This document shows positions 1 through 7,591 of a stretch of 64,000 nt of DNA, in pieces. The position numbers and the translations under genes are program-made. Position 1 is the stretch's first letter. Each line of letters begins with the position of its first letter. Source of the stretch: Actinomycetota bacterium. Lineage in GTDB: Bacteria; Actinomycetota; Actinomycetes; Mycobacteriales; Mycobacteriaceae. Below the pieces are notes generated by a model. The model did not search any database. It saw nothing but the letters and a program-made list of their open reading frames with translations, and was not told the DNA's origin. The stretch lies in the NCBI GenBank assembly GCA_018268465.1, contig JAFDWN010000007.1:146256-210255 (forward strand), read 5' to 3'.

Positions 1-2
1 TC

Positions 3-248
3 ATGAAGGTTCTCCGAGAGCGGAGTTTGGTCGGTGAGCTGGTCCGCTGGGTCACCGAGGACGGTGAGGTCGGCTACGACGCCGAGATCAATGGCACTGA
101 TGGCAACGACGCCGGACTGTGCGAGGTCGCCATCAGCAGCATCCGCAGCCTCGACGCCCTCGCCAAAGTCGCGGGCGATCTTCGCCTTGAGTGGGAGATC
201 ATCACCGGCGTCTACGCCGATCAAGGCGTGACCTGGAGCGCCGTCTGA
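3..248 (+). CDS. small hypothetical protein of the element
   Basis: An 81-residue acidic protein of no family I recognise. It starts at the ATG at base 3, but the frame is cut by the window edge, so an upstream start is possible. The middle (residues 20-60) is rich in Asp, Glu and Gly with a short helix-prone stretch near SSIRSLDALAKVA. The stop overlaps the start of the next gene (TGATG), so the two are probably translationally coupled. It sits where phage satellites carry small replication or regulatory accessory genes. Function unknown. Confidence 0.6.
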   Translation: MKVLRERSLVGELVRWVTEDGEVGYDAEINGTDGNDAGLCEVAISSIRSLDALAKVAGDLRLEWEIITGVYADQGVTWSAV

Positions 249-517
249 TGGACACCGAATCGGTTGTGGCCCAGCATCGCCGGCGGGCACTCGCGCCTCC
301 TTGTCGCCTATGCGGCGTCGATACCGGCGAACTCTGTATAAGCCATGTCACCGGGGAGCCGATGCCCGACCGGATCCATTTCACCCGGGCGTTGCGGGTC
401 GAACCGCAACCCGACAGCCGACGCCGCCAGCACGACCGGCGCACACAGGCCGCGGCCCGGATGCCCGTCATGGCCTGCGGCTGCACGGACTCACTTCGCC
501 ACCGGTGCGGGTGGTGA
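248..517 (+). CDS. small Cys/His-rich protein, possible zinc ribbon
   Basis: An 89-residue basic protein starting at the ATG that overlaps the previous stop codon by one base. Near the N-terminus it has a CRLCG pair followed by a further Cys and His (residues about 18-33), and near the C-terminus CGCTDSLRHRC, which together could bind zinc. Small zinc-ribbon proteins with CxxC motifs are common upstream of actinophage primase genes, but I do not recognise a specific family. A frame starting further upstream exists, but it would overlap the preceding gene. Function unknown; DNA or RNA binding is a guess. Confidence 0.55.
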   Translation: MDTESVVAQHRRRALAPPCRLCGVDTGELCISHVTGEPMPDRIHFTRALRVEPQPDSRRRQHDRRTQAAARMPVMACGCTDSLRHRCGW

Positions 518-524
518 TGCCGAA

Positions 525-2039
525 GTGACTGATGATCGCCGCGCGCATATCGAGCGCGGCAAGGTTGTTGCCCAGGAGGTCGCCGGCCAGCGGCCCCCTG
601 GCGCACGCCTGCTCGACGAGGTTCACGCATCCATTCAGCGGTACTGCGTCCTGCCCGGCGAGCACGAGTCGGTGGCGGTGACGTTATGGGTCGCGTTGAC
701 GCATCTACTGTCCTGCTTCGACTACGCCCCGCGGCTCGTGATCCGATCGGCCGAGAAGCGGTCCGGGAAATCACGCCTGCTCGAAGTCGTCGACGCGCTC
801 GTGTACTCGCCGCTGCGCGCCGTGAACGCGACCGTCTCGTATGTCTTTCGGTCGCTGGCCGCCGATCCGCCTCCCACACTGCTTTTCGACGAGGTCGACA
901 CCATCTTCGGATCCAAGAAGGTCGCCGAGAACAACGAGGAGCTGCGCGGCCTGCTGAACGCCGGATTCCAGCGCGGCCTGCCGTTCGGCCGGACCGTCGG
1001 CCCCAACCACGTCCCGGCCGAGTTCTCGACCTTCGCCATGGCTGCGCTCGCCGGCATCGGCCGCCTACCCGAAACAATCGAGGACCGCGCAGTCGTCGTC
1101 GTGATGAAACGCCGAACCGCCGGTGAAAAGGTCGCGCCCTACCGGATCAGCCGCGACGGCCCCAAGCTGCACGCACTGCGGAACCGAGTCGGCGAATGGG
1201 CCGACATGGTGCGCGAGCGCGCCGAAGCTCAAGGCGAGCCGGAGCTGCCCATCGAGGACCGCGCCGCCGACCTCTGGTCCCCGCTGGTCGCGGTGGCTGA
1301 CCTCGCCGGTGGACAGTGGCCAGAACTAGCTCGAGCGGCTGCCTCCGCACTCGTCGAAACGGCAGCCGAAGAGGACACCACCCGCTCGACGAACATGCAA
1401 CTACTCGAAGACATCCGCGGCGTGTTCGAGGGCAAGTTCATGAAGAGCGCTGACCTGTGCAGCAAACTCCGGCAACTGCCCGAATCGCCGTGGGAACAGT
1501 TCGGACTCAACCCTTCAAAGCTGGGCCGAAGACTCCGCGAATACGCCATCAAGACCCGCCACTCCGACGACAAAACCGAGCGCGGCTACCACCTCCCCGA
1601 CTTCCGCGACACCTTCGCCCGCTACCTCCCACCCCCAGAAAAGGCGTCCGAAGGTGTCCAAGGCGTCCAACAAACCTCTGACCAGCAACGACAGCAGGAC
1701 ACCTTCACCCACCCCAAGGCGTCCGCAGCCCACACACAAGGCGTCCAGGACACCACCGCGGACACCTTCCCAACCAACAAGGCGTCCCAGCAAAACCCCA
1801 GCTCAAACCCCATACCGGACACCATGGACACCATGGGACACCTTTTTTCCGAACCCGGAGAGAAACCCAGCGGCAACGTGACCGCCATTCCCTCCTACAA
1901 CCCACACCGCCGCAAACGCACCCGAGGCAAGTTCCAACCACCCGCCGGACCCGGCCGCTGCCCATCCTGCGGATGGCACATCGAATCCATGGGCCACGCC
2001 GACGACTGCGACACAGCAAACGAGGAGCAGACAGCATGA
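525..2039 (+). CDS. DUF3631 primase/helicase-like ATPase
   Basis: A 504-residue protein from the GTG at 525, chosen because it lies just after the preceding stop; earlier in-frame ATGs would overlap that gene. It carries a Walker A-like segment AEKRSGKSRLLE (about residues 72-83), a Walker B-like TLLFDEVD (about 117-124), and the DUF3631 signature around GIGRLPETIEDRAVVVVMKRR. DUF3631 modules occur at the C-terminus of actinophage and satellite primase-helicases, so a role in replicating the element is likely. No N-terminal primase domain is visible, so it may work as a helicase loader or with host primase. The last 130 residues are a low-complexity linker with repeated KAS, GVQ and DTF words, followed by a CPSCGW zinc-finger-like end. 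The linker is encoded by a DNA repeat cluster annotated separately. Confidence 0.8.
   Translation: MTDDRRAHIERGKVVAQEVAGQRPPGARLLDEVHASIQRYCVLPGEHESVAVTLWVALTHLLSCFDYAPRLVIRSAEKRSGKSRLLEVVDALVYSPLRAVNATVSYVFRSLAADPPPTLLFDEVDTIFGSKKVAENNEELRGLLNAGFQRGLPFGRTVGPNHVPAEFSTFAMAALAGIGRLPETIEDRAVVVVMKRRTAGEKVAPYRISRDGPKLHALRNRVGEWADMVRERAEAQGEPELPIEDRAADLWSPLVAVADLAGGQWPELARAAASALVETAAEEDTTRSTNMQLLEDIRGVFEGKFMKSADLCSKLRQLPESPWEQFGLNPSKLGRRLREYAIKTRHSDDKTERGYHLPDFRDTFARYLPPPEKASEGVQGVQQTSDQQRQQDTFTHPKASAAHTQGVQDTTADTFPTNKASQQNPSSNPIPDTMDTMGHLFSEPGEKPSGNVTAIPSYNPHRRKRTRGKFQPPAGPGRCPSCGWHIESMGHADDCDTANEEQTA
1641..1844. repeat. iteron-like cluster of 9-bp repeats, candidate replication origin
   Basis: Within the 3' end of the DUF3631 gene the word aaggcgtcc occurs at 1641, 1660, 1716, 1738 and 1779, and the variant aaggtgtcc at 1651. 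Its exact reverse complement ggacacctt occurs at 1697, 1760 and 1836. Shorter ggacacc copies start at 1748, 1817 and 1826. The same 9-mer is thus present about ten times in both orientations within 204 bp and ends at a T-tract (1843-1848). Clustered iterons near the replication gene are the classic form of satellite and plasmid origins. Repetition at the protein level alone would not require both orientations. Function is inferred. Confidence 0.5.
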
Positions 2040-2311
2040 GCAACCAATTCCCTACCACCGAGCAGACCGCAGCCGCACCCGTCGACGCCCTGCTCATCGC
2101 CCGCGCCTACCTCCGCGGAGACGACGACGCCACCCAAGTCCTCCTCAAGCATTGCGATCCCTGGTCAACCACGCTGCAGCTCGCAGGCTGGCTGCGCACC
2201 GCCCTCGCCGAAGCACTCCACCGCGGCGCCGGGCACCAACACGAGGACCACACTGTCGAGGACGTGCTCGACCGGTGGATCGCCACGGTCCGAGCCGAAG
2301 CCGACCAGTGA
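2036..2311 (+). CDS. small hypothetical protein, helical
   Basis: A 91-residue acidic protein whose ATG overlaps the stop of the DUF3631 gene (ATGA) and whose stop overlaps the GTG of the HNH gene (GTGA). It is predicted mostly helical, with a segment rich in Ala and Leu (about residues 15-30 and 50-65) and an acidic/His stretch HQHEDHTVEDV. I recognise no family. Small helical proteins between the replication gene and HNH nuclease are common in actinophages and satellites. Tight coupling to both neighbours argues that it is a real gene. Confidence 0.6.
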   Translation: MSNQFPTTEQTAAAPVDALLIARAYLRGDDDATQVLLKHCDPWSTTLQLAGWLRTALAEALHRGAGHQHEDHTVEDVLDRWIATVRAEADQ

Positions 2312-2745
2312 CCCTCAAGCCCTGCCTGGTCTGCGGGCAGCCTGGACGCCGCAATCGCTGCCCCGAGCACCTGCCCAAGCGGCCCAACAAGCACCTCCCG
2401 CGCCACCACCCCCACATGAACGGCGGCCGATGGAAACGGCTGTCCGTCGCAGCCCGACGCCGCCAACCATGGTGCCTGGACTGCGGCGCCGTCGCCGACC
2501 TCACCGTCGACCACGTCATCCCCATTGCCGAGGCACCAGAACTGGCCTACGAACCACGCAACCTCGCTGTCCGCTGCCGACCCTGCAACAGCCGCCGCGG
2601 CGCACGCTGCACCGACGCCGAACGCGACGCCGTCCTCGAAGCCATCACCGCGCCCCCGACCAGGGGGGATGCCCTAAACGGTGCCCTCCACCGCCGCGAC
2701 GCCAAGGCACGGGGGGCATTACACACCCCTGGGGGGTATGCGTGA
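2308..2745 (+). CDS. HNH endonuclease next to terminase
   Basis: A 145-residue protein from the GTG at 2308 that overlaps the previous stop. It shows the HNH fold markers in order: CLVCGQ and CPEH zinc-ligand pairs, WCLDCG, the catalytic DHVIP (about residue 69), and NLAVRCRPCNSRRG. Phage HNH proteins beside the large terminase help cut at cos sites during packaging, as in HK97. No recognisable small terminase gene is present, so this protein may share that job. Its C-terminal coding region contains three six-G tracts annotated separately. An in-frame start at 2152 is rejected because it would overlap the preceding gene entirely. Confidence 0.85.
   Translation: MTLKPCLVCGQPGRRNRCPEHLPKRPNKHLPRHHPHMNGGRWKRLSVAARRRQPWCLDCGAVADLTVDHVIPIAEAPELAYEPRNLAVRCRPCNSRRGARCTDAERDAVLEAITAPPTRGDALNGALHRRDAKARGALHTPGGYA
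2663..2736. other. three G6 tracts at the end of the HNH gene, possible cos region
   Basis: Runs of six G occur at 2663-2668, 2711-2716 and 2731-2736, each followed by a similar word (gatgcc, cattac, tatgcg). G-rich repeated words just before the terminase gene are where actinophage cos and packaging sites often lie. No cohesive-end sequence can be proven here, and the tracts lie partly in coding sequence, where Gly and Arg codons could explain them. Weak evidence. Confidence 0.25.
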
Positions 2746-2747
2746 GA

Positions 2748-2948
2748 TCAGCGAATGCGGACGGGCTTGGACGGATGCTTCTCGCCGGGGCTGACGTGTG
2801 TCCAGTAGTTGGGGCTATAGAGCTTCACCTGCTCGCCGTCCTTCCTGACCTCAATGAGGCCCCACTCCTTGACCTCGATCGAGTGCGAATCGTCGTAGGA
2901 GTCGTAATCGGCTTTGTCGCCGCGAGCGTAGAAGATCGTGAATGCCAT
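2748..2948 (-). CDS. small antisense-oriented accessory protein
   Basis: A 66-residue protein on the - strand, the only gene of the element facing left. It has natural composition, with alternating hydrophobic and charged residues, and ends in a basic tail (KHPSKPVRIR). Its DNA is clearly less GC-rich than the flanking genes. Its stop lies 3 bp from the HNH stop, and its start is 14 bp from the terminase start, so it fills the gap exactly. I recognise no family; the beta-rich pattern could suit a small regulator, antitoxin or cargo gene. Different base composition suggests separate acquisition. Confidence 0.6.
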   Translation of the reverse strand: MAFTIFYARGDKADYDSYDDSHSIEVKEWGLIEVRKDGEQVKLYSPNYWTHVSPGEKHPSKPVRIR

Positions 2949-2962
2949 TCCGGGATGGTGTC

Positions 2963-4435
2963 ATGAGGGCTGGCCCGAAGGCGTCGGTTGATGCCAGCCC
3001 GTTACCGTGGCGGCCGCGGTCGACGGGTTCAGCGCGGTTCGCCCGGTTCTGTGAGCGGTACGTGAAGGTGCCGAAGGGCACCGGGGCCCGGTCGCCGTTG
3101 AAGCTGCGGGCGTGGCAGCGCGATCTGGTGGGGTCGGTGCTTGACGCGAATCCGCAGCCGCGGACGGCGGGCTGGATGCTGCCGCGCGGTTCGGGCAAGT
3201 CCAGCTTGATGGCGGCGTGGGGTTTGTACGAGTTGTTCATGGGCGGCGAGGGCGCGACGGTCTGTGTCGTCGCAGTCGATGAGCGGCAGGCCGGCATTGT
3301 GTTCAACGTCGCCCGTCGTATGGCTGAGCTCGACGAGGATCTTGCCGCGCGGGTGCAGGTGTTCAAGGAACGGCTCTACATCCCCGAACGCGATGCGCAT
3401 TTCCACTGTCTGCCTGCTGAGCCGAAACGCCTTGAGGGATTGGATTACACGCTGGCGATCCTGGACGAGGCCGGCGTGGCCAACCGTGACAGCTACGAGG
3501 TGTTGACGCTGGCGCAGGGTAAGCGGGAACGGTCGACGCTGGTGGCGATCGGCACGCCGGGGCCGAACCTTCAGGACCAGGTGTTGCTTGATCTGCGGGC
3601 GTACGCCGCCGAGCACCCCGAGGACGGATCGCTGGTGTGGCGGGAGTTCTCCGCGGCCGGGTTCGAGGACCACCCCGTGGACTGCGCGCACTGCTGGGAG
3701 CTGGCCAACCCGGCGCTGGATGACTTTCTGCACCGCGACGCGCTGCACGCCCTGTTGCCGCCGAAGACCCGTGAGTCGACGTTCCGGCGGGCCCGGCTGT
3801 GCCAGTTGGCCGGTGACACCGAGGGTCGATTCCTGACCCCTGATGTCTGGGACAACCTGTCCACGAGTCAGCCGGTCCCGGATGGCGCCGAGGTGGTCAT
3901 CGCTCTGGACGGCTCGTTCTCCGATGACACGACGGCGCTGTTGGTCGGAACTGTGGCGGCCGAGCCGCATTTCGACACGGTGCGGGTGTGGGAACGTCCA
4001 CCGGGTGAGGACGCCTACCGGGTGCCGATCGCGCAGGTGGAGGACACCATCCGGGAGTCGTGCCGGCGGTGGCGGGTGGTGGAGATCGTCGCTGACCCGT
4101 TCCGCTGGACCCGCACGCTGCAGGCGTTGGAGTCTGAGCGGCTGCCGGTGGTGGAGTTCCCGCACTCCCCGGCCCGGTTGACCGCGGCGACGACGGATCT
4201 GTACAGCGCCGCGGTGAATGGCCGTATGTCGCACAGCGGCAACGCGAAGCTGGCTGCCCATGTCGGGGCCGCGGTGATCGTTGAGGACGCCCGCGGGATG
4301 CGCCTCTCGAAGCAGTCCCGGTCCCGCACCGCACCCAAGATCGACCTGGCCGCGTGCCTGGTGATGGCCCATAGCCGCGCCACGTGGCGCGCTACCCACA
4401 AAACACGAAGGAAGACAAGGAGTTTCGTCGCATGA
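2963..4435 (+). CDS. phage terminase large subunit
   Basis: A 490-residue protein. The N-terminal ATPase has Walker A PRGSGKSS (about residue 74) and Walker B LAILDEAG (about 155). The C-terminal RNase H-like nuclease shows VVIALDGSFSDD, EIVADPFRW and a late Asp in KIDLAACLV, all typical of TerL. It would pump DNA into procapsids and cut concatemers. The ATG at 2963 is chosen for a GGGATGG Shine-Dalgarno-like stretch 7 bp upstream; an ATG at 2942 would overlap the start of the antisense gene. Its stop overlaps the portal ATG. Length is normal for the family. Confidence 0.92.
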   Translation: MRAGPKASVDASPLPWRPRSTGSARFARFCERYVKVPKGTGARSPLKLRAWQRDLVGSVLDANPQPRTAGWMLPRGSGKSSLMAAWGLYELFMGGEGATVCVVAVDERQAGIVFNVARRMAELDEDLAARVQVFKERLYIPERDAHFHCLPAEPKRLEGLDYTLAILDEAGVANRDSYEVLTLAQGKRERSTLVAIGTPGPNLQDQVLLDLRAYAAEHPEDGSLVWREFSAAGFEDHPVDCAHCWELANPALDDFLHRDALHALLPPKTRESTFRRARLCQLAGDTEGRFLTPDVWDNLSTSQPVPDGAEVVIALDGSFSDDTTALLVGTVAAEPHFDTVRVWERPPGEDAYRVPIAQVEDTIRESCRRWRVVEIVADPFRWTRTLQALESERLPVVEFPHSPARLTAATTDLYSAAVNGRMSHSGNAKLAAHVGAAVIVEDARGMRLSKQSRSRTAPKIDLAACLVMAHSRATWRATHKTRRKTRSFVA

Positions 4436-5814
4436 CCGACAACCCGCTACTGCTGTCGTTGTTGCAGCGGCTCGACGAGCCAGCCGCCCGCTACCACGAG
4501 CTCGATCTGTACTACCGCGGTGAGCAGCCGTTGGCGTTCCTGTCGCCGGAGGCGAAAACCGCTCTGGGGCAACGGTTCGGCCGTATGGCCTCCAACATTC
4601 CGCGGCTGGCGGTGACGGCGCTGGCCGAGCGGCTGCGCCTCACCGGGTTCACCGGCGACGCGGCCGACCTGTGGGCGGACTGGATCCGCAACGATCTCGA
4701 TCAGGAGGCCGGGGTGGCGCACCGCGAGGCCCTGCTGCTGGGGGACTCGTTCGTCATCGTCTGGGCAGACCGGGTGGGCCGGCCCAAGGTGACCATCGAG
4801 TCGGCGAAACAGGTTGCTGTGCAGCTTGACCCCGGCACACGGCAGATCACCGCCGCGGTGAAGCGGTGGGAAACGAAGACCACCACCGAGGCCGTACTGT
4901 ACGAGCCCGATCAGATCACCCGGTATCGGGCCAACGCCACCGGCGCCACCGTGCACGGCTTCACCGTGGTCGAAACGCTGGCCAACCCACTGGGTGTGAC
5001 ACCGGTAGTCGGTATCCGCAACTCCGACCGCATCCTGTCCGAGCGTGGCTGTTCGGAGATCGACGACCTCAAACCGTTGGTCGACGCGTTGAACAAATCC
5101 TTGGCCGACATGATGGTCACGTCGGAATATGTTGGCCGCCCGCGCCGCTGGGCCACCGGCATCGAACTCACCGAGGAACCCCTAGTCGACGGCGACGGCA
5201 ACCCCGTGGTCGATGTGGACGGCGAGATTGTCATGACCGAGGCCAACCCCATCGCGGAAAACCACCGCGCGATGATTTCGGAGAACGACCAGGCCAAATT
5301 CGGTCAGCTCCAGTCCGCGGACCTGTCGGGCTACGAAGCGTCAGTGCGGGTCATCTTGGGCCAGATCATGGCCGTGTCAACACTTCCCGCGCACTACGTC
5401 GGCGTGTTCACCGACAACCCCGCCAGCGCGGATGCGCTGCGCGCCGCCGAAGCATCGTTGACCGCCCGCGCCGAGGCCCGCCAGGCCACGTTCGGCCGCG
5501 CGTGGGAACAAGTGGCCAAGCTGATGGTCGCGGTCCGTGATGGCCGTGACCCGCTGCAGGTCGAGGCCCGGGTGCAGTGGGCCGACGCCGCCACCCGATC
5601 GGTCGCCCAGGAGGCCGACGCCGTGGTCAAGCTGCACGCTGCCGGGCTGCTGCCCGCGTCCTACGCACTGGCCAAGCTCGGCTACAGCGATGACGAGATC
5701 CTCGAGATCCGTGCCGCGCGGCGCGCCGAAGCCCTCGACAGCCAGGGCGTCAACCTGGTCAGGTCGGCGCCGGCCGCCGACGCAGTACCCGCTCAGCCCC
5801 GGCCGGCGGCATGA
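4432..5814 (+). CDS. phage portal protein (SPP1 gp6-like)
   Basis: A 460-residue protein starting at the ATG that overlaps the terminase stop. The sequence LDEPAARYHELDLYYRGEQPL at the start, followed by an adaptor region, a long acidic insertion (LVDGDGNPVVDVDGE, about residues 245-260) and the helical VILGQIMAVSTLPAHYVG segment, matches actinophage portals of the SPP1 gp6 family. It forms the dodecameric ring through which DNA enters the head and to which a tail must attach. Its stop overlaps the start of the MuF-like gene. It appears complete, arguing against decay. Confidence 0.9.
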   Translation: MTDNPLLLSLLQRLDEPAARYHELDLYYRGEQPLAFLSPEAKTALGQRFGRMASNIPRLAVTALAERLRLTGFTGDAADLWADWIRNDLDQEAGVAHREALLLGDSFVIVWADRVGRPKVTIESAKQVAVQLDPGTRQITAAVKRWETKTTTEAVLYEPDQITRYRANATGATVHGFTVVETLANPLGVTPVVGIRNSDRILSERGCSEIDDLKPLVDALNKSLADMMVTSEYVGRPRRWATGIELTEEPLVDGDGNPVVDVDGEIVMTEANPIAENHRAMISENDQAKFGQLQSADLSGYEASVRVILGQIMAVSTLPAHYVGVFTDNPASADALRAAEASLTARAEARQATFGRAWEQVAKLMVAVRDGRDPLQVEARVQWADAATRSVAQEADAVVKLHAAGLLPASYALAKLGYSDDEILEIRAARRAEALDSQGVNLVRSAPAADAVPAQPRPAA

Positions 5815-6818
5815 GCGTCGTCGACGATTTCCAATCCGCCACCGAGGACCTGGCCACCCTGACGGTGGCCGCGGTCCGGGCGATCTATCTGCAGTTGGTG
5901 GCGCGGCAGATCAGCCGCGATGACGCGGCCCTCCTGGTGGCGGGCGCCGTCAACCGCGCCAACGCGTCAGCGGTCACCCTGGCTGACGCGTATCTGGCCG
6001 CTCAGATTGAGGAAGCGGTCGGCGTCCCCGTCCCCACCACCGGGGTGGCGCCCGTCGACGCCTCCGAACGACTCCTCAAGGCCGCCACAACGATCCTGAC
6101 CGAGGCACCCAAAACCAGCTTCACCCAAGCCGAGATCCGCGGTCTGCTCCGTTCAGTCGGTCTGGACCCGCAGCCGTGGGACATTGCAGCGATCACGAGG
6201 GAGGTCAACCGCTCCCTGGCCGACCGGCTCGACGAGATGGACCCCGCACCGGACTGGACCCCCGCCGATATCGCCGCGGCCCGCGCCGAGCACGGCACGT
6301 TCGCGATGGCCGACTTCATCGAGCTGGTCAACGAGAGCCCGCGAAAGCTCAGTGAGCGTGGCCTGTTCCCGCCGCCCCCACCGCACACCGGCGGCATCGA
6401 CCCCCACCGCGACGCCGCCCACGACGCATGGGAAGCGCAACTGGCGCCGGACCTGAACCCGGACGACTACACCGACCACCCGCCGATCTGGGAACCCGAA
6501 CCCCAGGACGCGGAAACGCGGCTGGAACGCCTCGCCCGCTGCGAACCCCTCGAAGCCGCCCAGAACGCCGCCCAGGCCGCAATCGAACGTCAAGACCTCG
6601 TCGAGGGCTGGACCCGGCAGATGGACGACGACCCGTGCCAACTGTGCCGGTGGTGGTGGCGCGAAGGCCGAATCTGGCCGAGCAACCACCCATTCCAGTC
6701 GCACAAGGGCTGTAACTGTCAGCCCCGGATCGTGCTCGCCACGAACATCGGATCCACCCAATACACGCGCCGTCTGGCGCGCGCGCACGCCGACACCGGC
6801 ACGCGTATCCCACGATGA
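5811..6818 (+). CDS. MuF-like minor head / capsid maturation protein
   Basis: A 335-residue protein following the portal with an ATGA overlap, the standard place for MuF-like proteins. The N-terminal half is helical. The C-terminal part holds the conserved Cys/His cluster of this family, DPCQLCRWWWREG and HKGCNCQPR (about residues 275-310). A Pro-rich linker (FPPPPPH) near residue 185 joins the halves. Such proteins enter the procapsid with the portal and are sometimes fused to toxins; no toxin domain is visible here. The following scaffold gene has its own strong ribosome site. Confidence 0.8.
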   Translation: MSVVDDFQSATEDLATLTVAAVRAIYLQLVARQISRDDAALLVAGAVNRANASAVTLADAYLAAQIEEAVGVPVPTTGVAPVDASERLLKAATTILTEAPKTSFTQAEIRGLLRSVGLDPQPWDIAAITREVNRSLADRLDEMDPAPDWTPADIAAARAEHGTFAMADFIELVNESPRKLSERGLFPPPPPHTGGIDPHRDAAHDAWEAQLAPDLNPDDYTDHPPIWEPEPQDAETRLERLARCEPLEAAQNAAQAAIERQDLVEGWTRQMDDDPCQLCRWWWREGRIWPSNHPFQSHKGCNCQPRIVLATNIGSTQYTRRLARAHADTGTRIPR

Positions 6819-6829
6819 AAGGAGAAACC

Positions 6830-7282
6830 ATGTCCGACAACCACACCCCCGACGAAACCACCACCGAGGTGATGGAGAGGTCGGAAACCGACCCGGCAAC
6901 CGACGTCACGTCCGGCGCGGCCGACACCCCCGAAGGGTCCGATTCAGAATCGAACCCCGAGACCTTCCCCCGCTCCTACGTCGAGGAACTACGGCAGGAG
7001 AACGGCCGCTATCGGCAACGCGCCCAACAGGGTGACGCCTACGCGCAACGCCTGCACACTGAACTCGTCCGGGCCACCGGCCGACTCGCCGACCCCACCG
7101 ACCTACCCTTCGCCGCAGACCACCTCGACGACAGCGACAAGTTGTCACTCGCACTCGACGAACTGCTCACCCGCAAACCACACCTCGCCAACCGCCGACC
7201 CGCCGGCGACATCGGCCAAGGCCCAACCCCATCCGGCGGTAGCGTCGACCTCGCCGCAATCCTGCGGCAACAAGCCCAATAG
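6830..7282 (+). CDS. capsid scaffold protein
   Basis: A 150-residue acidic protein with an N-terminus rich in Thr, Glu and Asp, then a coiled-coil-prone stretch RSYVEELRQENGRYRQRAQQ (about residues 46-65) and a short hydrophobic C-terminus. That is the usual form of scaffolds preceding actinophage capsid genes, where they guide procapsid assembly. The start at 6830 is fixed by the AAAGGAG site ending 5 bp upstream; an ATG at 6815 has no such site. No protease motif is visible, so it is a scaffold rather than a protease-scaffold fusion. Confidence 0.75.
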   Translation: MSDNHTPDETTTEVMERSETDPATDVTSGAADTPEGSDSESNPETFPRSYVEELRQENGRYRQRAQQGDAYAQRLHTELVRATGRLADPTDLPFAADHLDDSDKLSLALDELLTRKPHLANRRPAGDIGQGPTPSGGSVDLAAILRQQAQ

Positions 7283-7301
7283 ATATGAGGGGGAACAGAG
7301 T

Positions 7302-7475
7302 ATGGCAACTGCGGGGATCAACGAGAAGAACGAAACTGCCAAGGCGTTCTACACGGCGATTGGGGCTGAGCTTGAATTGGTCGCCGCTGGAGAGTACACA
7401 TCCAAGTTGGCTGCTCTCGAGCAACTGGCTCGCATCTACGCGCTGGTAGCTGAAGCACCTGTGTCGAGAGCCTGA
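7302..7475 (+). CDS. small helical protein between scaffold and capsid
   Basis: A 57-residue protein with ATG at 7302, preceded by an AGGGGGA ribosome site. It is predicted to be two helices (NETAKAFYTAIGAELE and TSKLAALEQLARIYALVAE). The codons are noticeably less GC-rich than those of the scaffold and capsid genes. I know no family. Position suggests a head accessory, a scaffold helper or an inhibitor of helper-phage assembly; none of this can be shown from sequence. Confidence 0.6.
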   Translation: MATAGINEKNETAKAFYTAIGAELELVAAGEYTSKLAALEQLARIYALVAEAPVSRA

Positions 7476-7504
7476 TCATCTCGTCGGGAACAGGGGTAAA
7501 CTGG

Positions 7505-7531
7505 TGGGGTCGGTCCTGGTGGCCGGCCCCA
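7505..7531 (+). terminator. stem-loop in the leader of the capsid gene
   Basis: Nine base pairs (one G-T) join 7505-7513 to 7523-7531 around a 9-nt loop. No long T-run follows, only tcgttg. It lies between the 57-aa gene and the capsid gene, so it may attenuate readthrough or protect the capsid mRNA end. The rest of 7476-7591 shows nothing else. Confidence 0.4.
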
Positions 7532-7591
7532 TCGTTGTCCTGGTGACACGGGTTCGTTGAATCCCACTTCCCTTGTCACGTAAGGACTCTC

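Noticed and set aside
202-1077. 291-residue Arg-rich open frame on the - strand over the DUF3631 gene
   Set aside because: Composition dominated by Arg, Gly and Ala, as expected of the complement of a GC-rich gene; the + strand frame has clear motifs.
3029-4399. 456-residue open frame antisense to the terminase gene
   Set aside because: Shadow of GC-rich codons; no domain and full overlap with a recognisable terminase.
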